This document shows positions 1 to 6,591 of a stretch of DNA of 64,000 bases, one piece after another (within the stretch, counting starts at the first letter, position 1; each line of letters starts with the position of its first letter). The notes under the pieces were generated by a model. The model was given only the letters and a program-made list of their open reading frames with translations. It ran no database searches and had not been told where the DNA came from. The stretch is from Belliella buryatensis (GTDB lineage Bacteria > Bacteroidota > Bacteroidia > Cytophagales > Cyclobacteriaceae): assembly GCF_900188245.1 (NCBI RefSeq), contig NZ_FZOK01000001.1:248001-312000 (forward strand). The letters run 5' to 3'. Made by a program: the position numbers and the translations under genes.

Positions 1-81
1 GTGATTTCAGGACCTTATTTCACTGTAAGCAAACAACTCAAAAATGATGATTTGCTCAAAGTGACAAAAAAGACTGAATAA
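1..81 (+). CDS. C-terminal end of a probable efflux periplasmic adaptor (partial)
   Basis: An open frame enters from the left edge and stops with TAA at 79-81, giving the last 26 residues of a protein. The tail contains ISGPYFTVSKQLKNDD followed by a short charged end. This resembles the C-terminus of Bacteroidota MacA/HlyD-type periplasmic adaptor proteins, which often end in a similar SGPY...LK.GD stretch. That assignment comes from recall of the family on very little sequence. A strong terminator follows 20 bp after the stop, so this is the last gene of its transcript. Confidence 0.4.
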   Translation: MISGPYFTVSKQLKNDDLLKVTKKTE

Positions 82-100
82 TTGAATCACCAATTATAAT

Positions 101-136
101 AAAAAGGAGCATCAATTGACTTTGATGCTCCTTTTT
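101..136 (+). terminator. Rho-independent terminator after the partial gene
   Basis: A perfect 15-bp inverted repeat (AAAAAGGAGCATCAA at 101-115 and its complement at 122-136) with a 6-base loop runs into a T-rich stretch. It ends transcription of the upstream gene and separates it from the TonB-like gene. Confidence 0.85.
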
Positions 137-137
137 A

Positions 138-168
138 TTTGTTTTTCAAATCGAGATTTTTAAGTTTA
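138..168 (+). promoter_or_regulatory. Probable Bacteroidota promoter for the TonB-domain gene
   Basis: TTTG at 138-141 is followed after 19 bp by TAAGTTTA at 161-168, one mismatch from the Bacteroidota minus-7 consensus TAnnTTTG at the expected spacing. The predicted transcript would start near 174, about 12 bases before the ATG. The TTTG partly overlaps the T-tract of the upstream terminator. Confidence 0.4.
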
Positions 169-186
169 CAACCTAAATAATAAATT

Positions 187-945
187 ATGAAAAGAATACT
201 TTTAACCACAGCTTTATTATTTACTTATATTTTAACCTTCGGTCAAGAATTGAAATTTTATAATGAATTCTTTTTCCCCGTTGAACATAAGAAAAAATCC
301 AACCCTTTCTTTTTTTCAAAAACAAAAGAAACTGAAACAAAGATTGAGGAAATTTTTTACACTTTATCTGACACTACATTAATTAGAAAAAGAGTATTTG
401 AAAAAGGAAAAGATGGAAATGCTATCAGTGAATCAATTACAAAGTTTAACTCATTTGGTGATATCACTTTTGAAATCACTAGAAATTTACAAACTGGATT
501 CACTGTATCTAAAGAATTGAATTCAGAAGGAAATACTATTTTTCAAAAAGTATTCACTGGAAACCTAATTCATGATGAAGTATATTTTGATGAAAATGGA
601 AATGAAATAGAAAAGATTAGTGAACAATTACCCGAGCCACATTTAGGCCAAATAGGCTGGAACACTTATATTGCCCAAAACATTAGGGTTCCTAAAGAAG
701 TGCGCTATTCGAAAAAAGTGACAAGGATAAACATGTCATTTTTTATAAATGAATCTGGTGAAATTGAAGATATAGAAGTATTATACCCTGAAGAAATTCA
801 TCCAGCTTTAGCAAATGTAGCTTATAATTTAGTAAAAAATTACCCTGAAAAATGGTCTCCATACGTTTTAAATGGGGAAATCAAAAAAAGAGAAATTATA
901 GTACCAATAGTTTTTAACATCTTAGGGATTGTGAATAGGAATTGA
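187..945 (+). CDS. Secreted protein with a C-terminal TonB-like domain
   Basis: The 252-residue product starts with a signal peptide (MKRILLTTALLFTYILTFGQ), so it is exported rather than anchored by a transmembrane helix as classical TonB is. The middle part (about residues 40-145) is rich in charged residues and beta-strand-like repeats of the kind seen in Bacteroidota proteins built of YD/MORN-like strands, although no clear repeat is defined. Residues about 150-248 match the TonB C-terminal fold in pattern: an N-terminal helix with WNTYIAQNIRVPKE, then SFFINESGEIEDIEV, and a closing IIVPIVFNI strand. Such stand-alone domains are common in Bacteroidota and their role is mostly unknown. The gene is monocistronic, with its own promoter and a preceding terminator, and it converges on maf with only 7 bp between the two stops. 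Confidence 0.7.
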   Translation: MKRILLTTALLFTYILTFGQELKFYNEFFFPVEHKKKSNPFFFSKTKETETKIEEIFYTLSDTTLIRKRVFEKGKDGNAISESITKFNSFGDITFEITRNLQTGFTVSKELNSEGNTIFQKVFTGNLIHDEVYFDENGNEIEKISEQLPEPHLGQIGWNTYIAQNIRVPKEVRYSKKVTRINMSFFINESGEIEDIEVLYPEEIHPALANVAYNLVKNYPEKWSPYVLNGEIKKREIIVPIVFNILGIVNRN

Positions 946-952
946 TTTGCCT

Positions 953-1534
953 TTATAAAATACACTTCAATTCCTCGTATACTAAATGAACCGGCAATCC
1001 CATCACGGTATAAAATGATCCTTCTATGCGATCCACAGCAATGTAGCCAATCCACTCCTGAATTCCGTAAGCACCAGCTTTGTCAAACGGTAGAAAGTTT
1101 TTGACATAATAGTTAATTTCTTCTTTGCATAATTCCTTAAAGTGCACTTTGACAACATCCTGTTTGGTAACTAAATGGGAGCTTTTTCCTATGGTAATTC
1201 CTGTCACCACATGATGTACTTTTCCTGACAAAGCAGCAATCATTTCACAAGCCTCTTGCTCGTCAGCTGGCTTATTGAGGATTTGACCATCGAGAATCAC
1301 AACAGTATCAGCTGTCAGAATTATTTCATCATCAGCCAATTCATCTACAAATGCATCTGCTTTCTTTTTGGAAAGGTATCCGGCTACTTCAAATGGATCC
1401 ATATCCATAGGAAAACTTTCATCAGTATCCTTAGACCTCACTGTAAAATCCACACCTAAGCCTTTTAAAAGCTCATTTCTTCGGGGAGACTTGGAGGCTA
1501 AAACCAATTTGTTTTCTTTTAAATCAATCATCAT
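953..1534 (-). CDS. maf: Maf family nucleoside triphosphate pyrophosphatase
   Basis: This 193-residue protein has the Maf/HAM1-fold signature near the N-terminus (LVLASKSPRRNELLKG), where the SxSPRR loop binds the nucleotide triphosphate. The acidic residues in KDTDESFP and LTADTVVIL are typical metal and catalytic positions. Members hydrolyse dTTP/UTP or modified pyrimidine nucleotides to the monophosphate and pyrophosphate, acting as house-cleaning enzymes in the cytoplasm. The length is normal for the family. Two adjacent ATGs are possible (MMID). The first overlaps the stop of the upstream DUF1015 gene as ATGA, which suggests translational coupling in the accC-DUF1015-maf operon. The substrate class (dTTP/UTP versus other pyrimidines) cannot be decided from the sequence by eye. 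Confidence 0.93.
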   Translation of the reverse strand: MMIDLKENKLVLASKSPRRNELLKGLGVDFTVRSKDTDESFPMDMDPFEVAGYLSKKKADAFVDELADDEIILTADTVVILDGQILNKPADEQEACEMIAALSGKVHHVVTGITIGKSSHLVTKQDVVKVHFKELCKEEINYYVKNFLPFDKAGAYGIQEWIGYIAVDRIEGSFYTVMGLPVHLVYEELKCIL

Positions 1535-2829
1535 TGAAACATTTCATAGGGAAACTTAAACTCCTCCTCATCCACTGACGCAAACAGTAATCCAGATAAG
1601 GTCTTGGGATAAAAATAGGTTGATTTTTGAGGCATGGTATAGCCGGACTTACACACTTCCATTACTTTTTGCATCGCAATATCTCTAGTGATCACTGCAA
1701 AAGTAGCATTGCTCGAAGAAACCTTCTTCAAACATCTCCTAAGGTTTCGTTCATATTCAATCTGATCCGAATAGCGTTGCTCTTTCAGAGGAATTCCTAA
1801 TACTTTTTCAACCAGAAAATAATGTAAAACCATCAAATCTAAATGCCTTACAGGCTGAGGTAAATCAGCTGGCATATAATCTATCTGCTCAGGTATAAGC
1901 CTAATTTTATAAGCATTCTCCCCTACTATCAAACCAAAAGCCCATTGCTTGTGAAGTATTAACTCTTCAATCTCCTCCACATCATTGAGTTTCTTGATAG
2001 TAAAGTAATGTTCTAATTTCTCCAATAAATCTCCTTCAGAAATATCAAAATTCAGAAACAATCGATGAGTAGGTAAAATCCTGAGGTTGCTATCCAATGC
2101 ATTCGTAAAATACATCATGTGGAAATTATAGGCTTCATTCCCTTGAGAAGTTAGATTTTGCATCATCATCTCCTTCCTATAAGAGATAGCTCCTTCATAA
2201 CGATGATGTCCATCTGCCAAAATGATTTGCTTATTGCGAATTAGGCTTACAAATTTCTTGATAATTGAAGCATCCTGAATCACTGCCAAAACCTCTCTCA
2301 CTCCCTGATAATCCTCCAAATCATAAATAGGATCTTCTATGGCTTTGTCCATATAAGCCTCTAATAAATGATCCTCATCCTCGTAGAGTCCATGCGTGGC
2401 ACTTGATTGGAGCTTTGTTTCCCTAAGTAATTCCACCCGATCATTTACAGATTTGGCTATGGTGCTTTCATGTCTAAGCACCACGTTTTCATCCCAATCA
2501 TAAGCTTTAATCTGAGCAATAAAACCCTTCCTGCAAATCTCTTTTTCTTCTCCTGGGAGTCTGAAATATTGGTAATAAACATAGATTCCAGGGATCTGAT
2601 CTTGAGAGATCACTCCCCTACTTTTCCAATCAGCCAATGTCTTTTTTGCCTCTTCAGCAGGAGCAACTCCTAAAGGAACAGAAAGATGAATACTATTGAG
2701 TGGATTGACGTAAAGTACTTCTCTTTGACTAGCTGATACTACATCAAAAAGCGGAGCCGTCAAATCTTCCATTTGACGGCTGTATTTTTCATGGTAGCGC
2801 CATGCTTTAATCGGTAATATCTCTGCCAT
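1531..2829 (-). CDS. DUF1015 family protein
   Basis: The 432-residue soluble protein has the features of the DUF1015 family (sometimes labelled SerC-like or uncharacterised conserved protein): the N-terminal IKAWRYHEKYSRQMEDLTAP block, a central LADGHHRYEGAISYR block with a His-His-Arg motif, and a C-terminal YFYPKTLSGLLFASV segment. No signal peptide or membrane helix is visible. The biochemical function of the family is not established; in other genomes it often sits near serine biosynthesis genes. Here it lies between biotin carboxylase and maf. Its ATG shares one base with the preceding TAA and its own stop overlaps the maf start, so all three genes are tightly coupled. Confidence 0.88.
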   Translation of the reverse strand: MAEILPIKAWRYHEKYSRQMEDLTAPLFDVVSASQREVLYVNPLNSIHLSVPLGVAPAEEAKKTLADWKSRGVISQDQIPGIYVYYQYFRLPGEEKEICRKGFIAQIKAYDWDENVVLRHESTIAKSVNDRVELLRETKLQSSATHGLYEDEDHLLEAYMDKAIEDPIYDLEDYQGVREVLAVIQDASIIKKFVSLIRNKQIILADGHHRYEGAISYRKEMMMQNLTSQGNEAYNFHMMYFTNALDSNLRILPTHRLFLNFDISEGDLLEKLEHYFTIKKLNDVEEIEELILHKQWAFGLIVGENAYKIRLIPEQIDYMPADLPQPVRHLDLMVLHYFLVEKVLGIPLKEQRYSDQIEYERNLRRCLKKVSSSNATFAVITRDIAMQKVMEVCKSGYTMPQKSTYFYPKTLSGLLFASVDEEEFKFPYEMFQ

Positions 2830-4331
2830 TAGAGCAATCTATTTTTCCATTTTGTCCTTGGCATCGATCCGTCCTGCATTGACTTTACTTTGCGAAGGTC
2901 ATTTTTCTGTTTTTCCAAAAGTTCTACTGCTGTGGCTCCTAGAAGCTTTAGTTCCAAATCTGTCCACTGAATATCTAATTTATCTGGAGTAAAGTATTTA
3001 TCAACAAACTTGGTGTCAAATTCACCGCTTCTAAAAGCCTCATGTTCCATCACGAATTTACAAAAACCCAAGGTGGTCTCTATACCAGTGATCTGATATT
3101 CTTCAATGGCGCGAATCATTCTGTCCATGGCCTTTTCTCTATTATCAGCATGGGTAATCAACTTAGCAATCATAGGGTCATAATAAATAGGTATATCCAT
3201 GCCCTGTTCAAATCCATCATCCACTCTGATTCCTGAACCTTGAGGTCTAATATAAGTTTGTAAATTCCCAATATCAGGAAGAAAATTGTTCCTTGGATCT
3301 TCGGCGTAGACTCTCACCTCTACTGCATGGCCGTGTATTTTCAAGTCCTTCTGCTCAAAGCTCAGTGGTAGACCTTCTGCGATCAATATTTGTTCCTTCA
3401 CCAAATCCTTCCCCGTAATCATTTCTGTTACAGGATGTTCCACTTGAAGGCGGGTGTTCATTTCGAGGAAGTAGAAATTCAACTTTTCATCCACAATAAA
3501 TTCCACGGTACCTGCACCATAGTAATCACAGGCTTTGGCCACCTTAATAGCAGCTTCTCCCATAGCTTGACGCATAGCTTCAGAAACCACCGCGGAAGGA
3601 GCTTCTTCTATTACTTTCTGATGTCTTCTCTGTACAGAACACTCCCTTTCGAACAAATGCACTACATTACCATGCTGATCTCCGAGTACTTGTATTTCTA
3701 TATGCCTTGGTGAAGTGATGAACTTTTCTATAAAAACAGCACCATCTCCAAAAGCTGACTGGGCTTCAGAAATAGCTCTTTGCATTTGCTCCTCAAATTC
3801 CCCTTCATGCTCCACCACCCTCATGCCTTTTCCTCCACCTCCAGCACTAGCTTTAATCAGGATTGGATAGCCAATTTCTTGAGCCTTAACTTTGGCAGCA
3901 GGGATATCTGAGATTGCATCTTCAGTTCCAGGGACCATTGGAATATCGTATGTTGATACTGCATGCTTGGCTGCAAGCTTGGAGCCCATTACTTCAATTG
4001 CTTCAGGAGAAGGTCCTACGAATATAATTCCAGCATTGGCAACCTTTCTGGCAAATTTAGCATTCTCAGACAAGAATCCATAGCCCGGGTGAATAGCATC
4101 TACATTCAATTCTTTACATACTTGTATGATCTTATCCATCAAAAGGTAAGATTGATTAGATGGAGGTGGCCCTAGACAAACTGCTTCATCGGCGTATTTG
4201 ACATGAGGAGCATCCCTATCTGCTTCACTGTAGACAGCTATCGTTTTGATACCCATCTCTTTAGCTGTACGCATGATACGGAGACTGATTTCTCCCCTAT
4301 TAGCCACCAAAAGCTTTTGTATTTTTTTCAT
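2829..4331 (-). CDS. accC: Biotin carboxylase subunit of an acyl-CoA carboxylase
   Basis: The 500-residue protein carries the full biotin carboxylase fold: an N-terminal domain (KLLVANRGEISLRIMRTA), the ATP-grasp glycine-rich loop (GGGGKGMRVVEH, about residues 165-176), the catalytic EMNTRLQVEHPVTE block near residue 290, and a C-terminal domain. It carboxylates biotin on a carrier protein using ATP and bicarbonate. It is about 50 residues longer than E. coli AccC; the extra C-terminal tail (QKNDLRKVKSMQDGS) is basic and has no biotin attachment motif. No carrier protein lies next to it. Acyl-CoA carboxylases (propionyl, methylcrotonyl or mixed) in Bacteroidota often use such a stand-alone subunit, so acetyl-CoA specificity should not be assumed. 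It is the first gene of the operon with the DUF1015 gene and maf. Confidence 0.9.
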   Translation of the reverse strand: MKKIQKLLVANRGEISLRIMRTAKEMGIKTIAVYSEADRDAPHVKYADEAVCLGPPPSNQSYLLMDKIIQVCKELNVDAIHPGYGFLSENAKFARKVANAGIIFVGPSPEAIEVMGSKLAAKHAVSTYDIPMVPGTEDAISDIPAAKVKAQEIGYPILIKASAGGGGKGMRVVEHEGEFEEQMQRAISEAQSAFGDGAVFIEKFITSPRHIEIQVLGDQHGNVVHLFERECSVQRRHQKVIEEAPSAVVSEAMRQAMGEAAIKVAKACDYYGAGTVEFIVDEKLNFYFLEMNTRLQVEHPVTEMITGKDLVKEQILIAEGLPLSFEQKDLKIHGHAVEVRVYAEDPRNNFLPDIGNLQTYIRPQGSGIRVDDGFEQGMDIPIYYDPMIAKLITHADNREKAMDRMIRAIEEYQITGIETTLGFCKFVMEHEAFRSGEFDTKFVDKYFTPDKLDIQWTDLELKLLGATAVELLEKQKNDLRKVKSMQDGSMPRTKWKNRLL

Positions 4332-4426
4332 ATTTGGGTCTTTTTCTATGTGTCAAAAAGCTTAACCCACGAAGTAAATAAAATAAAACGAGGATAGGAA
4401 AGAATATTTGAATTGACCTTTCAAAT

Positions 4427-4458
4427 TTTGCAGGGGTGGGCAAAATGTATTACTTTTG
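4427..4458 (+). promoter_or_regulatory. Bacteroidota-type promoter for the oxoamine synthase gene
   Basis: TTTG at 4427-4430, a 20-bp spacer and TACTTTTG at 4451-4458 match the Bacteroidota sigma-A consensus exactly. Transcription would begin near 4464. The promoter lies inside the longest open frame (TTG at 4413), so that upstream start cannot be used on this transcript. This supports the internal TTG at 4518 as the true start. Confidence 0.6.
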
Positions 4459-4517
4459 GCGAGTTTAGCGGTATACTCTGCGACGAAAAATTTTGTAAAA
4501 CCAAACGTTTGAAAGCA

Positions 4518-5768
4518 TTGGATTTATTTGATAAATTAAATACGAACCTTGGCCCTTTGGGCAAGCATTCTGAATTATCAGAAGGATACTTCACATTCCC
4601 TAAACTCGAGGGGGAAATTGCCCCTAGGATGAAATTCAAAGGCAAGGAAGTTTTGACTTGGAGTTTGAATAATTACCTAGGTTTGGCTAACCATCCGGAC
4701 ATCCGTAAAGCAGATGCTGAAGCAGCTGCCAAATGGGGTGCTGCCTACCCTATGGGTGCAAGAATGATGTCTGGACAGACTGATCTTCACGAGCAGTTGG
4801 AAAGAGAGTTGGCGGAATTCGTTGGCAAGGAAAGTGCCTACTTACTCAACTATGGCTATCAAGGTATCATGTCTGTGATAGACTCTCTTCTTGATAGAAA
4901 AGATGTAGTCGTATACGACAGTGAGTGCCATGCTTGTATCATAGATGCTTTGAGAATGCACCTTGGTAAACGTTATGTGTTCCCGCATAATGATATTGAT
5001 AATTGTGAAAAGCAGCTTGAAAGAGCTACCAAACTTGCACAAGAACAAGGAGGTGGTATACTTGTGATTACTGAAGGTGTCTTTGGTATGACAGGTGACC
5101 AAGGTAAATTGGCAGAAATCGTCAAATTGAAAGAAAAATTTGATTTCAGGCTTTTGGTAGATGATGCACATGGCTTTGGTACCATGGGTCAGACTGGTGC
5201 CGGAACAGCTGAAGAACAAGGCGTACAAGAGGAAGTAGACCTATACTTCTCTACTTTCGCAAAATCCATGGCCTCTATCGGAGCATTTATAGCTGGTGAC
5301 GCAAAAGTGATTCACTATTTGAAATATAATATGCGTTCTCAAATCTTCGCTAAGTCATTACCAATGCTACTAGTAGAAGGAGCGCTAAAAAGACTGGATA
5401 TGCTGAGAACACAGCCTGAATTGAAAGATAACCTTTGGAAAATCGTCAATGCACTAAAAAATGGGTTGATTGAGAAAGGATTTAGCATAGGAAAATCCAA
5501 TTCACCAGTTACACCTGTCGTTTTGAACGGTACTGTGGGTGAAGCTGCTACCATGAGCAAGGATTTGAGAGAGAATTATAACATCTTCTGTTCCGTTGTC
5601 ATCTACCCTGTAGTCCCTAAAGGCATGATTATCTTGAGGTTAATACCTACCGCAGTTCATACTTTGGAAGATGTGGCAGAAACAATCGCTGCCTTCGAAG
5701 CTGTTAAAGAGAAGCTTACAAGCGGGTATTATAAGACTACTGAACTCGCAATATCATTCGGGGAATAA
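4518..5768 (+). CDS. PLP-dependent alpha-oxoamine synthase (serine palmitoyltransferase-like)
   Basis: This fold-type I PLP enzyme of the KBL/BioF/serine palmitoyltransferase family condenses an amino acid with an acyl thioester, with loss of CO2. Visible features are the SLNNYLGLANHP entry block, GARMMSGQTDLHEQLE, the PLP-stacking region YDSECHACIIDALR, the aspartate of LLVDDAHGFGTMG, and the Schiff-base lysine in STFAKSMASIG. In this phylum such enzymes usually start sphingolipid synthesis (serine substrate) or sulfonolipid synthesis (cysteate substrate); the sequence does not settle which. The open frame extends upstream to a TTG at 4413, but those 35 residues look unlike protein and contain the promoter, so I place the start at TTG 4518, giving 416 residues, close to the family length. 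It is divergent from the accC operon and followed by the H1-like gene. Confidence 0.85.
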   Translation: MDLFDKLNTNLGPLGKHSELSEGYFTFPKLEGEIAPRMKFKGKEVLTWSLNNYLGLANHPDIRKADAEAAAKWGAAYPMGARMMSGQTDLHEQLERELAEFVGKESAYLLNYGYQGIMSVIDSLLDRKDVVVYDSECHACIIDALRMHLGKRYVFPHNDIDNCEKQLERATKLAQEQGGGILVITEGVFGMTGDQGKLAEIVKLKEKFDFRLLVDDAHGFGTMGQTGAGTAEEQGVQEEVDLYFSTFAKSMASIGAFIAGDAKVIHYLKYNMRSQIFAKSLPMLLVEGALKRLDMLRTQPELKDNLWKIVNALKNGLIEKGFSIGKSNSPVTPVVLNGTVGEAATMSKDLRENYNIFCSVVIYPVVPKGMIILRLIPTAVHTLEDVAETIAAFEAVKEKLTSGYYKTTELAISFGE

Positions 5769-5871
5769 AAAAATTCTCTAAAAAAGTGCCTCCTATTGTT
5801 GTTTTATAAACATTTTGCATATATTGAACCAATAATTAAACATATCATCAACCTTAAAATTAACTTTTACT

Positions 5872-6048
5872 ATGAGCAGATTTAGCGAAATTAAAGATCT
5901 TGTAATGGGTCTAGAAGCAGACTTCGAAAAATTCTATGACAAAGGCAACCAAGCTGCCGGTACTAGAGTAAGAAAAGGAATGCAAGATCTTAAGAATTTG
6001 GCACAGGACATCCGTAAGGAAGTTCAGGACAAGAAAAACGCTGGTTGA
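5872..6048 (+). CDS. Histone H1-like small DNA-binding protein
   Basis: A 58-residue gene found by reading the sequence (start ATG 5872, stop TGA 6046-6048). The product begins MSRFSEIKDLVMGLEADF and continues with a lysine/arginine-rich helical second half (TRVRKGMQDLKNLAQDIRK and a KK-containing end). It matches the short H1/Hc1-like proteins common in Cytophagales and Flavobacteriia, which are thought to be nucleoid-associated DNA-binding proteins. It lies 103 bp after the oxoamine synthase gene and is followed by its own strong terminator. The lack of a terminator between the two allows co-transcription, but the spacing also allows a separate promoter. Confidence that it is a gene is high; the nucleoid role is family inference. 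Confidence 0.85.
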   Translation: MSRFSEIKDLVMGLEADFEKFYDKGNQAAGTRVRKGMQDLKNLAQDIRKEVQDKKNAG

Positions 6049-6070
6049 TTCTAAAAACCATAGTTTATAA

Positions 6071-6099
6071 AAAGGAGATCATAATGATCTCCTTTTTTT
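6071..6099 (+). terminator. Rho-independent terminator after the H1-like gene
   Basis: A near-perfect hairpin (AAAGGAGATCAT and its complement) is followed by eight or more T residues, 22 bp after the stop of the H1-like gene. Confidence 0.85.
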
Positions 6100-6155
6100 T
6101 TGCCAATTTTTTTATAGTCAATCACTCAGATAGTAGCAAAAACTTATACTTAATA

Positions 6156-6303
6156 TGATTATCTGAAATGAAAACAATATGGGTATTTAGCACAAATATT
6201 CTTGCAAATAATAGTTATTAGCCGATTAGTTATCAGTGCATCAATTGCTTTAAAAGACACCATTTCGTTTAGCTATTGCTATGAAAGCGGCTATACATAT
6301 ATT
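6156..6303. repeat. Dispersed intergenic element, copy A (about 148 bp)
   Basis: The left end (TGATTATCTGAAATGAAAAC) resembles the left end of copy C at 16008, and the right end (ATGAAAGCGGCTATACATAT) resembles the right end of copy C at about 16130-16150. The middle part (ACACAAATATTCTT... GATTAGTTATC..GTGCATCAATTGCT) is shared with copy B at 8523-8634. No coding frame is present. The copies are small, non-coding and partly conserved at the ends, as expected for a MITE-like or decayed element. This copy fills the 543-bp gap between the H1-like gene and the M1 peptidase together with two terminators; I see nothing else in that gap. Confidence 0.55.
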
Positions 6304-6529
6304 CAAAACAAGACTTAGAATTTCTACACCACGACTACCATTTATTTCGAGGGTGAAACGCTTTATAACCTATCGCTTCGCAGGGTTTAGCTCACTCCTA
6401 TAGAGACACCTATGCTGCGATCACTAATTAGTAGAATATTTTGCATTTTGACCTCTTCTCTATGGTAATTGGGACAGACCACTACTAATTCTAATGTATT
6501 ATCTGGAACAAAGCCTTATTGCTAAATAG

Positions 6530-6564
6530 AAAGTCCTACCAGAAATTATCTGATAGGACTTTTT
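6530..6564 (-). terminator. Terminator downstream of the M1 peptidase gene
   Basis: The inverted repeat AAAGTCCTACCAG / CTGATAGGACTTT (one mismatch) lies 28 bp beyond the stop of the minus-strand M1 peptidase gene. A-rich and T-rich flanks on both sides would let it work in either direction. Confidence 0.65.
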
Positions 6565-6591
6565 GAAAATATTTTTTAAAATGAAAAAATG

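Noticed and set aside
840-1055. Minus-strand frame of 71 residues across the TonB-gene/maf junction
   Set aside because: It overlaps the 3-prime ends of two well-supported genes and lacks any domain pattern.
3390-3713. Plus-strand 107-residue frame inside the biotin carboxylase gene
   Set aside because: Antisense shadow of a conserved coding region; no recognisable protein features.
4413-4517. N-terminal extension of the oxoamine synthase from an upstream TTG
   Set aside because: The stretch contains a perfect promoter and its translation has no family similarity.
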